Shown piece after piece: positions 12,068 through 21,948 of a stretch of DNA of 64,000 nt. A program made the position numbers and the translations under genes. This stretch comes from Metabacillus litoralis. GTDB lineage: Bacteria > Bacillota > Bacilli > Bacillales > Bacillaceae. The stretch spans positions 807,001 through 871,000 of the forward strand of contig NZ_CP033043.1 in assembly GCF_003667825.1 (NCBI RefSeq), written 5' to 3'. Position 1 is the first letter of the stretch. Each line of letters starts with the position of its first letter. Under the pieces are notes generated by a model. The model was not told the DNA's origin and did no database searches. It saw nothing but the letters and a program-made list of their open reading frames with translations.

Positions 12068-12548
12068 TGTAAAGGATCATTTGGTTCTAATCGTTGGCGG
12101 CGGGAACATTGCGTACCGAAGGTTATCTTTATTTCTTGAGGAAGGGGCAGAAATTACGGTTGTGAGTCCTGACGTTGTGAAAGAAATAGAGAATCTTCAT
12201 GAGCAAAACCTTTTAAAATGGGTAAAAAAGGAAGTTGAACTAAGTGATTTGGAGCATGCATTTATCATTATTGCAGCAACTGATCATCCCTCTGTAAACG
12301 AGTGGGTAGCTGAAAATGCTAACAAGTTTCAGTTAGTAAATGTAGTAAGCAATGTAGAAAAAGGGAATTTTCTTGTTCCAAAGTCAGTGAAAAAAGGGAG
12401 ACTCTCCTTATCTGTATCCACTAATGGAGCAAGTCCTAAGCTTGCAAAAGAAATTTGTGAAGAATTGTCCAATCAATTTGATGACAAGTTTATTGAAAAT
12501 CTTGATCACCTCTACGAACAGCGATTGAAGAAAAAGCAAAGAAAATAA
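12048..12548 (+). CDS. sirC: Precorrin-2 dehydrogenase
   Basis: SirC oxidises precorrin-2 to sirohydrochlorin with NAD+. The 166-residue protein starts MLPLHIDVKDHLVLIVGGGNIAYRRLSLFLEEGA, with a Rossmann GGG motif, and includes the NVVSNVEKGNFLVPK segment and SVSTNGASPKLAK near the C-terminus. It is the short, stand-alone dehydrogenase rather than the CysG fusion. The ATG at 12048 overlaps sirB by 20 bases, with AAAGGA upstream. A frame to 12015 is open but is in the end of sirB. It is the last gene of the sulfate operon. Confidence 0.92.
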   Translation: MLPLHIDVKDHLVLIVGGGNIAYRRLSLFLEEGAEITVVSPDVVKEIENLHEQNLLKWVKKEVELSDLEHAFIIIAATDHPSVNEWVAENANKFQLVNVVSNVEKGNFLVPKSVKKGRLSLSVSTNGASPKLAKEICEELSNQFDDKFIENLDHLYEQRLKKKQRK

Positions 12549-12594
12549 AAGGGAATGTACTCGATTTGAAGAGTCATTCCCTTTTATTTTTTTT
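12545..12594. terminator. Bidirectional terminator between sirC and the DMT transporter gene
   Basis: ATAAAAGGGAATG (12545-12557) pairs with CATTCCCTTTTAT (12575-12587), with ACTC/GAGT extending inward, and a T-run follows on the plus strand. The A-rich flank provides a T-run for the opposite strand, so it likely ends both convergent transcripts. Confidence 0.85.
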
Positions 12595-13510
12595 ATATAA
12601 CCTCACTAGCTATAGAGGGGCTATCTTCTGTAGGTTTACGTTTTTTTTCTTGAACAATCATTACTGCTAACAATACGAAGAATATACCGATATATTGCCA
12701 TAGGCTAAGCATTTCCTTGAAAACGAAAAAGCCAACAAGAGAGGCCACTACCGGTTCAACAGTAGCCATGATGGAAGCACGACTTGATTCAACCGTTTCT
12801 AGACCTTTCGTATATAGTAAGAAAGCGAATAAAGTTGAAAATAAGCCAAGGCCTAAAATGGAAAGCCAAACATCGAAATGTAATAGTAAAGATCCAGTCT
12901 CCCAAATCCCGCTTACCGGCGTAATAGCTAGTGCTGCAAAGATAAATGTATAAACTGTTACCGTTAATGATGAATATTTCTGAAGTGCAAACTTACCAAA
13001 AATGCTATATAAAGCATAGAAAAAGCCAGAGCCTAAACCGAGTAACAATCCATAGATTGATACTGATTGACTTGTAGATGGGAAAAGTCCAATAACTAAT
13101 ATACATCCCAAAAAGGTAATCAAAAGTGCAGAAATCTTTCTTAGGGTAAGAGCTTCTTTAAAGAATAATCTTGAAAAAATCGTCACAAAAGCTGGCGCAG
13201 TATACAATAGTATACTAGCTATGGAAATAGACGTTTCCTTCATACATTGAAACAAAAACCAGTTAAAAAAAACGATGCTAATAATTCCTGTTCCGATAAA
13301 ATATTTACTATCTGAAATTTTAATTTTTAAAGCATTTTTATTTTTAATAAGAATAAAAATGAGCAAAAATGAAGAGGCTGACAACGCACGAATTGCCACT
13401 ACATGGGTAGGGGTAAATCCCGCTTCATAGAGATAGGTAACAAAAAGCCCTATCATTCCCCATAATGCTGCCCCAGAAAGTATCGATAGATAGGCTATAT
13501 TTTTTCTCAA
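12593..13510 (-). CDS. DMT-superfamily (EamA) transporter
   Basis: This 305-residue protein has about ten transmembrane segments arranged as two EamA repeats. It begins with LRKNIAYLSILSGAALWGMIGLFV; the second half (SIYGLLLGLGSGFFYALYSIFGKFAL) repeats the pattern, and the ALWG and VEPVVASLVGFFVFKE signatures are typical. Such proteins export amino acids or other small metabolites; the substrate is unknown here. The start was set at the TTG at 13510 because GAGGAAGGG precedes it; another TTG at 13555 would add 15 residues without a ribosome site. It lies between sirC and rqcH, where B. subtilis has no gene that I recall. Confidence 0.85.
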   Translation of the reverse strand: MRKNIAYLSILSGAALWGMIGLFVTYLYEAGFTPTHVVAIRALSASSFLLIFILIKNKNALKIKISDSKYFIGTGIISIVFFNWFLFQCMKETSISIASILLYTAPAFVTIFSRLFFKEALTLRKISALLITFLGCILVIGLFPSTSQSVSIYGLLLGLGSGFFYALYSIFGKFALQKYSSLTVTVYTFIFAALAITPVSGIWETGSLLLHFDVWLSILGLGLFSTLFAFLLYTKGLETVESSRASIMATVEPVVASLVGFFVFKEMLSLWQYIGIFFVLLAVMIVQEKKRKPTEDSPSIASEVI

Positions 13511-13603
13511 AATTTCCCTTCCTCTCGTAAAGCGTTGCAAATTTAATCTTATCAAAATAAAGATTGAAATTGTATAATTTCACAAAAAACATATCTAATT
13601 CAT

Positions 13604-13633
13604 AGAAAAAAGAGCATTGAAGATTCAACGCTC
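13604..13633 (-). terminator. Rho-independent terminator of rqcH
   Basis: On the minus strand GAGCGTTGA and TCAATGCTC form a 9-bp stem (one G-U) around ATCT, followed by TTTTTT. It lies just after the rqcH stop and upstream of the transporter gene. Confidence 0.8.
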
Positions 13634-13643
13634 CTTTCAATAT

Positions 13644-15359
13644 TTACCCCTTACGAAGTTGAAAGACTAAGTCTTCGTTTGGAGTCACATAAACAGTTTG
13701 TTGATGATCATAAATTACATAACCAGGCTTAGAGCCACTTGGCTTTTTTACATGGCGAATGGTGGTGAAATCAACAGGGACAGAGCTTGAGCTCCTAGCC
13801 TTGCTAAAGTATGCAGCGATATTAGCAGCTTCGAGTATTGTCTCTTCTGATGGATTACTGCTTCGGATCACAACATGTGATCCAGGGATGTCTTTGGTAT
13901 GTAACCAGATATCATCACGGGCAGCAAATTTATTTGTTAAATACTCATTTTGTTTATTGTTTTTACCAACAATGATTTCAGTTCCATCTGAAGAAGAGTA
14001 GTGCTCAAGAACTGGCTTTTGAGATTTCTTCTTTTTTAAATTTTTAGATTGTCTTTGTTTTAAGTAGGCTCCTTCTATTAACTCCTCACGAATCTCCTCA
14101 ATGTCTTTGGGTGAAGCGGACTCAATCTGTTGAATAAGGCTATCAAAATAGTCAATTTCACGTTGTGCTATGTCAATTTGCTCATGAACCACTTCCACTG
14201 AATTCTTAGCCTTTTGATATTTCGAAAAGTACTTCTGAGCATTTTCTGATGGAGTTTTTTGAACATCTAGTGGAATGGTCATCATATTGTTTTCTTCATC
14301 ATAGTAGTTTATCACTTCAGCCTGTTTATCACCTTTGCTAATTGCATAAATATTTGCAGTAATCAATTCTCCATATAATTGAAACTCACTTGCTTTTTCA
14401 GCTTGATCGAGAGTGGCGGCCAGTTTTTTAATTTTCTTTTCATTCTTTTTCTTCTCGTTAACCATAAATCGCTCTAAGTCATTTCCTTGCTGTTTCACTC
14501 GATCTCGTTCAGCTTTTCCGTAATAGTACCGATCCAATGTTTCAGAGATCGTTGAAAAACTCTTTGTTTTTGCTTCTGTTAAATGAGCTAGGCGGATCAT
14601 ATAGAACTGCTCACGATTATCTAGTTCATATATAGTAGGTTCAAATTTATGCTCTTTTACATCCGATAATATATCTAAAAAAGCATTCGGGAGTGTTTTA
14701 CGATTTACTAACCCTGCGCGAAAGGTGACCTCTTTGGCGAATAGCGGGGAAATTCCCGCAAAATTTTGTACAAGCTGCTGATCAATTCTTCCAGCATTAA
14801 AATCTAACTTTCTTAGAAGTAAATCTTCATCAGCGCCCAGAGGATTTACTTTTTCTTGGCCAGGTGGTAATACATACGGATGACCAGGTAGCACCGTTCG
14901 ATGACGATTAACTGCTGGTGAAAGGTGTTTTACACTATCTAAAATCATTTCGCGATCTTTATCGACAAGAATGATATTACTATGTCTTCCCATTATTTCA
15001 ACCATAAGTCGTTTTACGGTTATGTCACCGAGCTCATTTCTGCTTCTAATATCAAAAATGATGATTCTTTCCATCTCAGGTTGTTCAATCTTTTCGATGA
15101 CTCCACCTTCTAAATGCTTTCTCAATAGCATACAAAACATTGGGGGTTCACTAGGGTTTTCGTAGTTCTCGTTCGTTAAATGAATCCGAGCATAACTAGG
15201 GTGAGCTGATAGGAAAAGTTTATGGTTTTTTCCAGCCGACCTTACTTGAAAAATAAGATCATATTTATAGGGTTGATGGATTTTTGTAATCTTTCCGTTT
15301 AATAATACACTCTTTAGTTCTTCAGTAATTGCATATGTAAATAAACCATCAAAAGACAT
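13644..15359 (-). CDS. rqcH: NFACT protein RqcH (Rqc2 homolog, fibronectin-binding-like)
   Basis: RqcH (YloA) binds obstructed 50S subunits and recruits alanyl-tRNA to add alanine tails that mark stalled nascent chains for degradation; older annotations call it a fibronectin-binding protein. The 571-residue protein has the NFACT-N region from [15 protein letters not shown], a charged coiled-coil stretch around residues 280-430, and the NFACT-R domain with the [18 protein letters not shown] motif near residue 482. The start at 15359 follows AAAAGGAG; the frame is open to 15386 without a better site. B. subtilis YloA has about the same length. Confidence 0.93.
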   Translation of the reverse strand: MSFDGLFTYAITEELKSVLLNGKITKIHQPYKYDLIFQVRSAGKNHKLFLSAHPSYARIHLTNENYENPSEPPMFCMLLRKHLEGGVIEKIEQPEMERIIIFDIRSRNELGDITVKRLMVEIMGRHSNIILVDKDREMILDSVKHLSPAVNRHRTVLPGHPYVLPPGQEKVNPLGADEDLLLRKLDFNAGRIDQQLVQNFAGISPLFAKEVTFRAGLVNRKTLPNAFLDILSDVKEHKFEPTIYELDNREQFYMIRLAHLTEAKTKSFSTISETLDRYYYGKAERDRVKQQGNDLERFMVNEKKKNEKKIKKLAATLDQAEKASEFQLYGELITANIYAISKGDKQAEVINYYDEENNMMTIPLDVQKTPSENAQKYFSKYQKAKNSVEVVHEQIDIAQREIDYFDSLIQQIESASPKDIEEIREELIEGAYLKQRQSKNLKKKKSQKPVLEHYSSSDGTEIIVGKNNKQNEYLTNKFAARDDIWLHTKDIPGSHVVIRSSNPSEETILEAANIAAYFSKARSSSSVPVDFTTIRHVKKPSGSKPGYVIYDHQQTVYVTPNEDLVFQLRKG

Positions 15360-15518
15360 GGCACAAACTCCTTTTTGTAAACACACAAGGTGTATAAGTA
15401 AATTATTTTCGGTTCTATCCTTCGGTTTGTCTTAAAAAACTGTTAAATCATTTGCCACCATTAAATCTCGGAGCAAATAATTAGTGAAACCTTACAATTT
15501 AAATAACTTTTCTAAATG

Positions 15519-15547
15519 ATTATAGCATGTTTTAGGACGAGGCTGAA
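15519..15547 (-). promoter_or_regulatory. Candidate extended -10 promoter for rqcH
   Basis: Reading the minus strand, TGCTATAAT (an extended -10 with perfect TATAAT at 15519-15524) lies 17 bases downstream of a weak TTCAGC -35 at 15542-15547. It would start transcription about 150 bases ahead of rqcH. The rest of 15360-15646 holds only a short TTTGCA/TGCAAA repeat. Confidence 0.45.
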
Positions 15548-15646
15548 TAAGTTGTCTTATAGGCTAGACAAGTACAAGTTGAACTTTGCAATAAATGCAA
15601 AAGACTTCGAAAATTTTCTTGTTTTAAAGGGGTGTGTAGGTGATTC

Positions 15647-18325
15647 ATGAAGTGGCATGAGATGAGATCAGATGAAGTGATGGATTCCATTAATACGGAC
15701 GGAGATTCAGGATTAACAAGTAAGGAGGTACAAAAACGAACCCAGAAGTTTGGATTAAATGAATTAAAAGAGGCTGATAGACCTTCAGCTATTATTATAT
15801 TTTTAAGTCAATTTAAAGATTTTATGGTTCTTGTTTTATTAGCGGCAACGCTCATTTCTGGACTGTTAGGCGAATATATTGATGCTATTGCCATTATAGC
15901 CATTGTTGTTGTCAACGGCATATTAGGCTTCTTTCAAGAAAGAAAAGCAGAACGATCATTAGAAGCATTAAAAGAATTATCTGCACCACAAGTGAATGTG
16001 TTAAGAAATGGGCAGTGGGAGAAAATTTTATCGAAGGAGTTAGTGCCAGGAGACATTGTCAAGTTCTCAAGTGGTGATCGAATTGGCGCTGACATGAGAT
16101 TAATAGATACGAAGAGCTTAGAAGTTGAAGAATCTGCCCTAACAGGAGAATCACTCCCTGTCCAGAAATCAACTCAACCTATTGCAGGTGAGGAAGTTGG
16201 ACTAGGTGATTTAACGAATATGGTCTTTATGGGGACTCTTATCACAAGAGGATCCGGAATTGGTGTTGTTATAGGTACTGGTATGAATACCGCAATGGGA
16301 CAAATTGCAGATCTTCTGCAAAATGCAGAAACAATGGAAACACCACTTCAACGACGTCTAGAACAGTTAGGAAAAATTCTCATTGTTGTTGCATTAGCTT
16401 TAACAGTTCTAGTTGTTGGAATTGGTGTAATACAGGGACATGATCTTTATAATATGTTTTTAGCAGGTGTTTCATTAGCAGTTGCAGCCATTCCTGAGGG
16501 ACTTCCAGCTATAGTAACAGTAGCTCTATCTCTTGGGGTTCAACGAATGATCAAACAAAAGTCAATTGTTCGAAAGCTGCCAGCTGTTGAAACGTTAGGC
16601 TGTGCCTCTGTAATTTGTTCCGATAAAACGGGAACAATGACTCAAAACAAGATGACTGTAACACATATCTGGTCCGGTGATAAGGTATGGAATGTAACTG
16701 GAACTGGATATCATCCACACGGTGAATTTTTATATGATGATCAACAGGTTGATGTAAACAAAACAAGAACTCTACAACAAATATTAACATTTGGTTCTTT
16801 ATGTAATAGTGCGTCAATAATTGAAAGCGAGGGTCAGTATCGTTTAGATGGAGACCCTACAGATGGTGCGCTTGTTGTGTCTGCTATGAAAGCTGGTATT
16901 AAGCGAGAAACCTTACAGAAAAATTTTGAAGTTGTGGACGAATTTCCGTTTGACTCTACTAGAAAGATGATGAGTGTAGTTGTTAAGGATAAATCAGGTA
17001 ATCGTTTTGTTGTCACAAAAGGTGCTCCTGATGTGTTACTAAGTGTTTCAAATAATATTTTATGGAATGAAAGGCAAGAGGTTTTAAACAGCAAATATGA
17101 AGGGAAGGTAAAAAATGCAATTGAGTCACTGGCTTCTCAAGCATTACGAACAATTGCTGTTGCCTTCAAGCCATTAAAATCAACTGATAAAATTAACTCA
17201 AGCTTTGAAGCAGAAAAAGACCTGGTGTTTATTGGTCTACAGGGTATGATTGATCCGCCTCGCCCTGAAGTAAAACAGGCAGTTAAAGAATGTCGTGATG
17301 CTGGAATAAAAACAGTAATGATAACAGGAGATCATGTTATAACTGCAAAAGCAATTGCTATGCAATTAAACATTCTTCCGCATAATGGGAAAGTAATGGA
17401 AGGGAAAGAGTTATCCAATCTTTCTGTTGAAGAGCTTGAAACCATTGTTGATGATGTATATGTTTTTGCAAGAGTGTCACCGGAACATAAGCTTAAGATT
17501 GTAAAAGCATTACAAAATCGGGGACATATTGTTGCGATGACCGGGGATGGAGTAAACGATGCTCCAGCTATTAAAGCGGCTGATATAGGTATATCAATGG
17601 GGATTACAGGAACAGATGTTGCAAAAGAAGCCTCATCACTTGTCTTAGTAGACGATAACTTTGCCACAATTAAATCTGCGATAAAAGAAGGCCGTAATAT
17701 CTATGAAAACATTCGAAAGTTTATTCGTTACCTTCTCGCATCAAATGTTGGTGAAATATTGGTTATGCTATTTGCCATGATCTTAGCTCTACCTTTACCA
17801 TTAGTCCCAATTCAGATTCTTTGGGTAAATTTAGTAACAGATGGTCTGCCAGCGATGGCTCTTGGGCTAGACCAGCCTGAAGGTGATTTAATGAGACGTA
17901 AGCCGAGACACCCTAAAGAAGGTGTATTTGCTAGAGGCTTAGGTTGGAAAGTAATATCCCGAGGTTTTTTAATAGGTATTGTAACCTTAGCAGCCTTTAT
18001 GATTGTTTATTACAGAAATCCTGAGGAGCTTGCATACGCACAAACTATCGCATTTGCAACTTTAGTAATGGCGCAATTGATTCATGTATTTGATTGTCGA
18101 AGTGAAAAGTCTATTTTTGAACGTAATCCTTTTGGAAATCTATACTTAATCGGAGCTGTCATTTCATCAATCTTACTTATGCTGGTTGTTATTTATTATC
18201 CGCCGCTTCAACCTATTTTCCATACATTGCCAATACTTGCGAGAGATTGGTTATTGATACTCGGAATGTCAGCAATTCCAACTTTTTTACTTGCTGGGTC
18301 ACTTTTAACAAGAAAATCAGCTTAG
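15647..18325 (+). CDS. Calcium-transporting P-type ATPase, SERCA type
   Basis: This 892-residue P2A-type ATPase (YloB ortholog) pumps Ca2+ across the membrane. Order of features: N-terminal cation ATPase domain (WHEMRSDEVMDSINTD), actuator domain with TGES, the membrane motif AAIPEGLP, the phosphorylation site DKTGTMT with D326, nucleotide-binding KGAPD, the hinge MTGDGVNDAPA, and the C-terminal helices. PEGLP and the NLVTDGLPA segment match Ca2+-type pumps. In B. subtilis YloB is linked to spore heat resistance and germination. The ATG follows AGGTGA. Ion specificity is inferred from the family. Confidence 0.92.
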   Translation: MKWHEMRSDEVMDSINTDGDSGLTSKEVQKRTQKFGLNELKEADRPSAIIIFLSQFKDFMVLVLLAATLISGLLGEYIDAIAIIAIVVVNGILGFFQERKAERSLEALKELSAPQVNVLRNGQWEKILSKELVPGDIVKFSSGDRIGADMRLIDTKSLEVEESALTGESLPVQKSTQPIAGEEVGLGDLTNMVFMGTLITRGSGIGVVIGTGMNTAMGQIADLLQNAETMETPLQRRLEQLGKILIVVALALTVLVVGIGVIQGHDLYNMFLAGVSLAVAAIPEGLPAIVTVALSLGVQRMIKQKSIVRKLPAVETLGCASVICSDKTGTMTQNKMTVTHIWSGDKVWNVTGTGYHPHGEFLYDDQQVDVNKTRTLQQILTFGSLCNSASIIESEGQYRLDGDPTDGALVVSAMKAGIKRETLQKNFEVVDEFPFDSTRKMMSVVVKDKSGNRFVVTKGAPDVLLSVSNNILWNERQEVLNSKYEGKVKNAIESLASQALRTIAVAFKPLKSTDKINSSFEAEKDLVFIGLQGMIDPPRPEVKQAVKECRDAGIKTVMITGDHVITAKAIAMQLNILPHNGKVMEGKELSNLSVEELETIVDDVYVFARVSPEHKLKIVKALQNRGHIVAMTGDGVNDAPAIKAADIGISMGITGTDVAKEASSLVLVDDNFATIKSAIKEGRNIYENIRKFIRYLLASNVGEILVMLFAMILALPLPLVPIQILWVNLVTDGLPAMALGLDQPEGDLMRRKPRHPKEGVFARGLGWKVISRGFLIGIVTLAAFMIVYYRNPEELAYAQTIAFATLVMAQLIHVFDCRSEKSIFERNPFGNLYLIGAVISSILLMLVVIYYPPLQPIFHTLPILARDWLLILGMSAIPTFLLAGSLLTRKSA

Positions 18326-18341
18326 ACTATGTTATAATCCT

Positions 18342-18372
18342 AAAGGGGGTGACCCACAAAGTCATCCCCTTT
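18342..18372 (+). terminator. Hairpin after the calcium ATPase gene, weak terminator
   Basis: AAAGGGGGTGAC (18342-18353) pairs with GTCATCCCCTTT (18361-18372) over 12 bp with one G-U. Only a broken T tract (GCTTGTTGGTTT) follows, so termination is probable but not certain. Confidence 0.55.
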
Positions 18373-18580
18373 GCTTGTTGGTTTATATACATGCTATTTT
18401 ATTATATAGAGCTACCTTACTTATTGAATTTTTCTTTTTTAGTGGTACTGTAAGCAATTATACATACATAAGCGTTAAATGAGTTAGACTGCCCGTAAAT
18501 ATACCTTGTACCTCGAATCAATACTAGGTTATAAAGCTGATGGACCAATAAGTTTGTATGAGAAAGAGATGTGATACATA

Positions 18581-19456
18581 GTGGTACTAAGTATGACTGG
18601 CTTTGGCCGTTCAAGTGGTCAGATACAGTCCTGTCTTTTTACGGTTGAAATGAAGTCGGTTAACCATCGTTTTTTGGATATTCATATTAAAATGCCAAAG
18701 CAATTACTAAGTATTGAAGATAAAATTAAAAAACTTATATCAACATACATAAGTCGTGGACGAATAGAGGTTTATATTAACCTCGAGGGTGAATTACAGT
18801 CATCAAAAACAATTCATATTGATTGGGGTTTGTTAGATCAATATACTGAGTCATTACAGCAAATAAAGGAACGCTTCTCCATTAAGGATGATCTTTCTTT
18901 GAATCATATTCTTTCACTAGGAGAGAGTATGGAAATACGTGAGGAAGCATTGTCGAGCGATGAGGTTGAAGATGAGTTAATTCAACTTGTCGAAGTAGCT
19001 GTAAAGCAATTAGCAGATATGAGAAAAGTAGAAGGTGAGCAACTAGCTCTTGATATTGATAAACGGTTGGATTTGTTGACTGAGATTAATGCTGACCTTC
19101 AAAATATGGCTCCTCTAGTGGTGGATCAATACCGAGAAAGAATAAGTAAACGTGTTTCTGAATTTGTATCAGGAAAAATTGATGAAACACGTATATTAAC
19201 GGAAGTGGCCCTTTTTGCTGATAAAGTAGATATTAGCGAAGAGATTATTAGAATACATAGTCATGTTCATCAATTTAAGCAAACGCTACAAACAAAAGAA
19301 CCAGTTGGTAGAAAATTGGATTTTATTGTTCAGGAGCTAAATAGAGAGGCAAACACAATTGGTTCAAAAGCAAATGACGGGGCAATTGCAAAAAATGTTG
19401 TCGAATTAAAAAGTATTATTGAAAAATTGAAGGAACAAGTTCAAAATATTGAATAG
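18581..19456 (+). CDS. YicC/YloC family endoribonuclease
   Basis: The 291-residue protein begins VLSMTGFGRSSG, the characteristic YicC N-terminus, and ends with a conserved region (VGRKLDFIVQELNREANTIGSKAND) followed by a charged helix. E. coli YicC is an endoribonuclease involved in sRNA turnover, and Bacillus YloC is reported to have related activity; the role here is inferred from the family. The GTG at 18581 is chosen because it keeps the full M-x-x-SMTGFG start; a downstream ATG would remove four residues. It lies ahead of remA-gmk-rpoZ, as in B. subtilis. Confidence 0.85.
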   Translation: MVLSMTGFGRSSGQIQSCLFTVEMKSVNHRFLDIHIKMPKQLLSIEDKIKKLISTYISRGRIEVYINLEGELQSSKTIHIDWGLLDQYTESLQQIKERFSIKDDLSLNHILSLGESMEIREEALSSDEVEDELIQLVEVAVKQLADMRKVEGEQLALDIDKRLDLLTEINADLQNMAPLVVDQYRERISKRVSEFVSGKIDETRILTEVALFADKVDISEEIIRIHSHVHQFKQTLQTKEPVGRKLDFIVQELNREANTIGSKANDGAIAKNVVELKSIIEKLKEQVQNIE

Positions 19457-19530
19457 GTTTAATAACCATTGATTATAAAAGGGCTTAAAAGGCAAAAATA
19501 GTTTTGTCTATAACCAGGGGGAGCATATTT

Positions 19531-19794
19531 ATGAGCATTAAACTTATTAATATCGGTTTTGGAAACATTGTTTCCGCTAATCGAATTATTTCCATTGTTA
19601 GTCCTGAATCAGCTCCAATTAAGAGAATTATTCAAGACGCAAGAGACAGAGGTATGTTAATTGACGCTACATACGGCCGTCGGACTAGAGCAGTTGTTAT
19701 TATGGATAGCGATCATATTATTCTTTCTGCTGTTCAGCCGGAAACAGTTGCTCAAAGGCTTTCAAATAAAGATGATGTATCAGATGAAGGGTAG
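19531..19794 (+). CDS. remA: Extracellular matrix regulatory protein RemA
   Basis: RemA is a small DNA-binding protein that activates matrix and osmoprotection operons in Bacillus. The 87-residue protein begins [25 protein letters not shown] and contains the conserved [13 protein letters not shown] stretch of the DUF370 family. The ATG at 19531 follows GGGGGAG with good spacing; a start at 19504 would add nine residues unlike the family. It sits between the yicC-family gene and gmk, as in B. subtilis (ylzA). Confidence 0.93.
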   Translation: MSIKLINIGFGNIVSANRIISIVSPESAPIKRIIQDARDRGMLIDATYGRRTRAVVIMDSDHIILSAVQPETVAQRLSNKDDVSDEG

Positions 19795-20424
<630 letters not shown>

Positions 20425-20425
20425 T

Positions 20426-20626
20426 ATGTTATATCCATCTATTGATGTTTTAATGAATAAATTAGATTCTAAGTACACGTTGGTAACAGTTGCAGCTAAA
20501 CGTGCTCGTGAAATGCAGGAGTTAAGTGATCAACAGATCGCAAAGCCGGTTTCATATAAGTATGTTGGAAAAGCCCTTGAAGAAATTAATGCTGGACTAT
20601 TAAATTACAAACGAACTGAAAAATAA
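20426..20626 (+). CDS. rpoZ: RNA polymerase omega subunit
   Basis: Omega helps assemble the beta' subunit of RNA polymerase. The 66-residue protein begins [31 protein letters not shown] and retains the conserved [10 protein letters not shown] segment. The ATG at 20426 follows TGGAGG, one base after the gmk stop region; an in-frame TTG at 20417 overlaps that site. A strong terminator follows, ending this transcript. Confidence 0.94.
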   Translation: MLYPSIDVLMNKLDSKYTLVTVAAKRAREMQELSDQQIAKPVSYKYVGKALEEINAGLLNYKRTEK

Positions 20627-20637
20627 TGGTTTATATG

Positions 20638-20669
20638 ATAACAACCTAGAATTAGGTTGTTATTTTTTT
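20638..20669 (+). terminator. Rho-independent terminator after rpoZ
   Basis: ATAACAACCTA (20638-20648) and TAGGTTGTTAT (20653-20663) form an 11-bp stem around GAAT, directly followed by seven Ts. Confidence 0.92.
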
Positions 20670-20736
20670 CAGGGTGTATGATATTTTTCAACCTAACAAT
20701 TTAAACAATAAAATGATGTGAGTAGGTGGGGGAGTC

Positions 20737-21948
20737 ATGTTATCAAGAAAAAAAATATTATTATGTGTAAGTGGGGGCATTGCTGTATATAAGGCTGCGG
20801 CATTAACTAGTAAATTGGTACAAGCTGGTGCAGAAGTAAAGGTTATTATGAGTGATTCAGCCATTGAGTTTGTTTCACCTTTAACATTTCAAGCACTTTC
20901 AAGAAATGATGTGTATTATGACACTTTTGATGAAAAAAATTCAAAAGTTATTGCACATATAGACCTTGCAGATTGGGCAGATCTTGTTCTTGTAGCTCCA
21001 GCGACCGCAAATATTATTGGGAAACTTGCTAATGGGATCGCTGATAATATGTTGACCACAACATTATTAGCTACCACAGCAAATGTGTGGATCGCCCCAG
21101 CAATGAATGTACATATGTACGACCATCCAGCTGTACAGAAAAATATCCAAACACTTTACGAATTTGGATACCGTTTTATTGAGCCTAGTGAAGGTTTTTT
21201 AGCTTGTGGATATGTAGGGAAAGGTAGATTAGAAGAACCTGAAAAAATAGTCTCTTTGTTGACGAATTTCTTTGAACAAAAGGAGTTTGGAACGCCATTA
21301 AATGGATTTAACATAATGGTAACTGCTGGTCCAACGAGAGAAAAGGTAGATCCCGTAAGATATTTTACGAATCATTCTACAGGTAAAATGGGCTATTCAA
21401 TTGCTGAGGAGGCTGCAAAGCTTGGAGCAAATGTAACGCTAATAACAGGACCGACTTCATTAACACCACCACCAAATGTTACAACAATTAAAATTGAATC
21501 AGCACAAGAGATGTATGAGCAAGTAATTAAACGTTATCCGAACATAGATGTTGTTATCAAGTCAGCTGCTGTGGCAGATTACCGACCAATAAACATACAT
21601 GAGCAAAAGCTAAAAAAACAAAATGAAAATTTAACAATTGAACTTGCTAAAACGACAGACATCCTTAAAGAGCTAGGACAGAAAAAATCACATCAATTGT
21701 TAGTAGGGTTTGCCGCAGAGACAAATGATCTTGATGTGTATGCCAAAAAGAAATTGGCAACTAAAAACCTTGACTTAATTGTGGCTAATAATGTCACAAC
21801 GGAAGGAGCAGGGTTTGGAACAGACACAAATATTGTGACAATTTATGATAAATCCTTAAACAAAATGGAACTTCCACTTATGTCCAAAAAAGAAGTGGCT
21901 AAAAACATACTATTAAAAGTTAATGACATGCTAAAGGATGTTAAATGA
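20737..21948 (+). CDS. coaBC: Bifunctional phosphopantothenoylcysteine decarboxylase / phosphopantothenate-cysteine ligase
   Basis: This enzyme carries out two steps of coenzyme A synthesis: cysteine ligation to phosphopantothenate (CoaB) and decarboxylation (CoaC, FMN-dependent). The 403-residue protein has the CoaC half at about residues 1-185, with GGIAVYKAAAL, the HIDLADWADLVLVAPATANIIGK segment and PAMNVHMY. The CoaB half follows from MVTAGPTREKVDPVRYFTN, with KSAAVADYRP and KTTDIL. The ATG follows GGTGGGGGAG. It overlaps priA by four bases. Confidence 0.95.
   Translation: MLSRKKILLCVSGGIAVYKAAALTSKLVQAGAEVKVIMSDSAIEFVSPLTFQALSRNDVYYDTFDEKNSKVIAHIDLADWADLVLVAPATANIIGKLANGIADNMLTTTLLATTANVWIAPAMNVHMYDHPAVQKNIQTLYEFGYRFIEPSEGFLACGYVGKGRLEEPEKIVSLLTNFFEQKEFGTPLNGFNIMVTAGPTREKVDPVRYFTNHSTGKMGYSIAEEAAKLGANVTLITGPTSLTPPPNVTTIKIESAQEMYEQVIKRYPNIDVVIKSAAVADYRPINIHEQKLKKQNENLTIELAKTTDILKELGQKKSHQLLVGFAAETNDLDVYAKKKLATKNLDLIVANNVTTEGAGFGTDTNIVTIYDKSLNKMELPLMSKKEVAKNILLKVNDMLKDVK

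Noticed and set aside
15586..15602. TTTGCA/TGCAAA inverted repeat ahead of the calcium ATPase gene
   Set aside because: Only 6 bp with a 5-base loop in AT-rich DNA; too weak to call.
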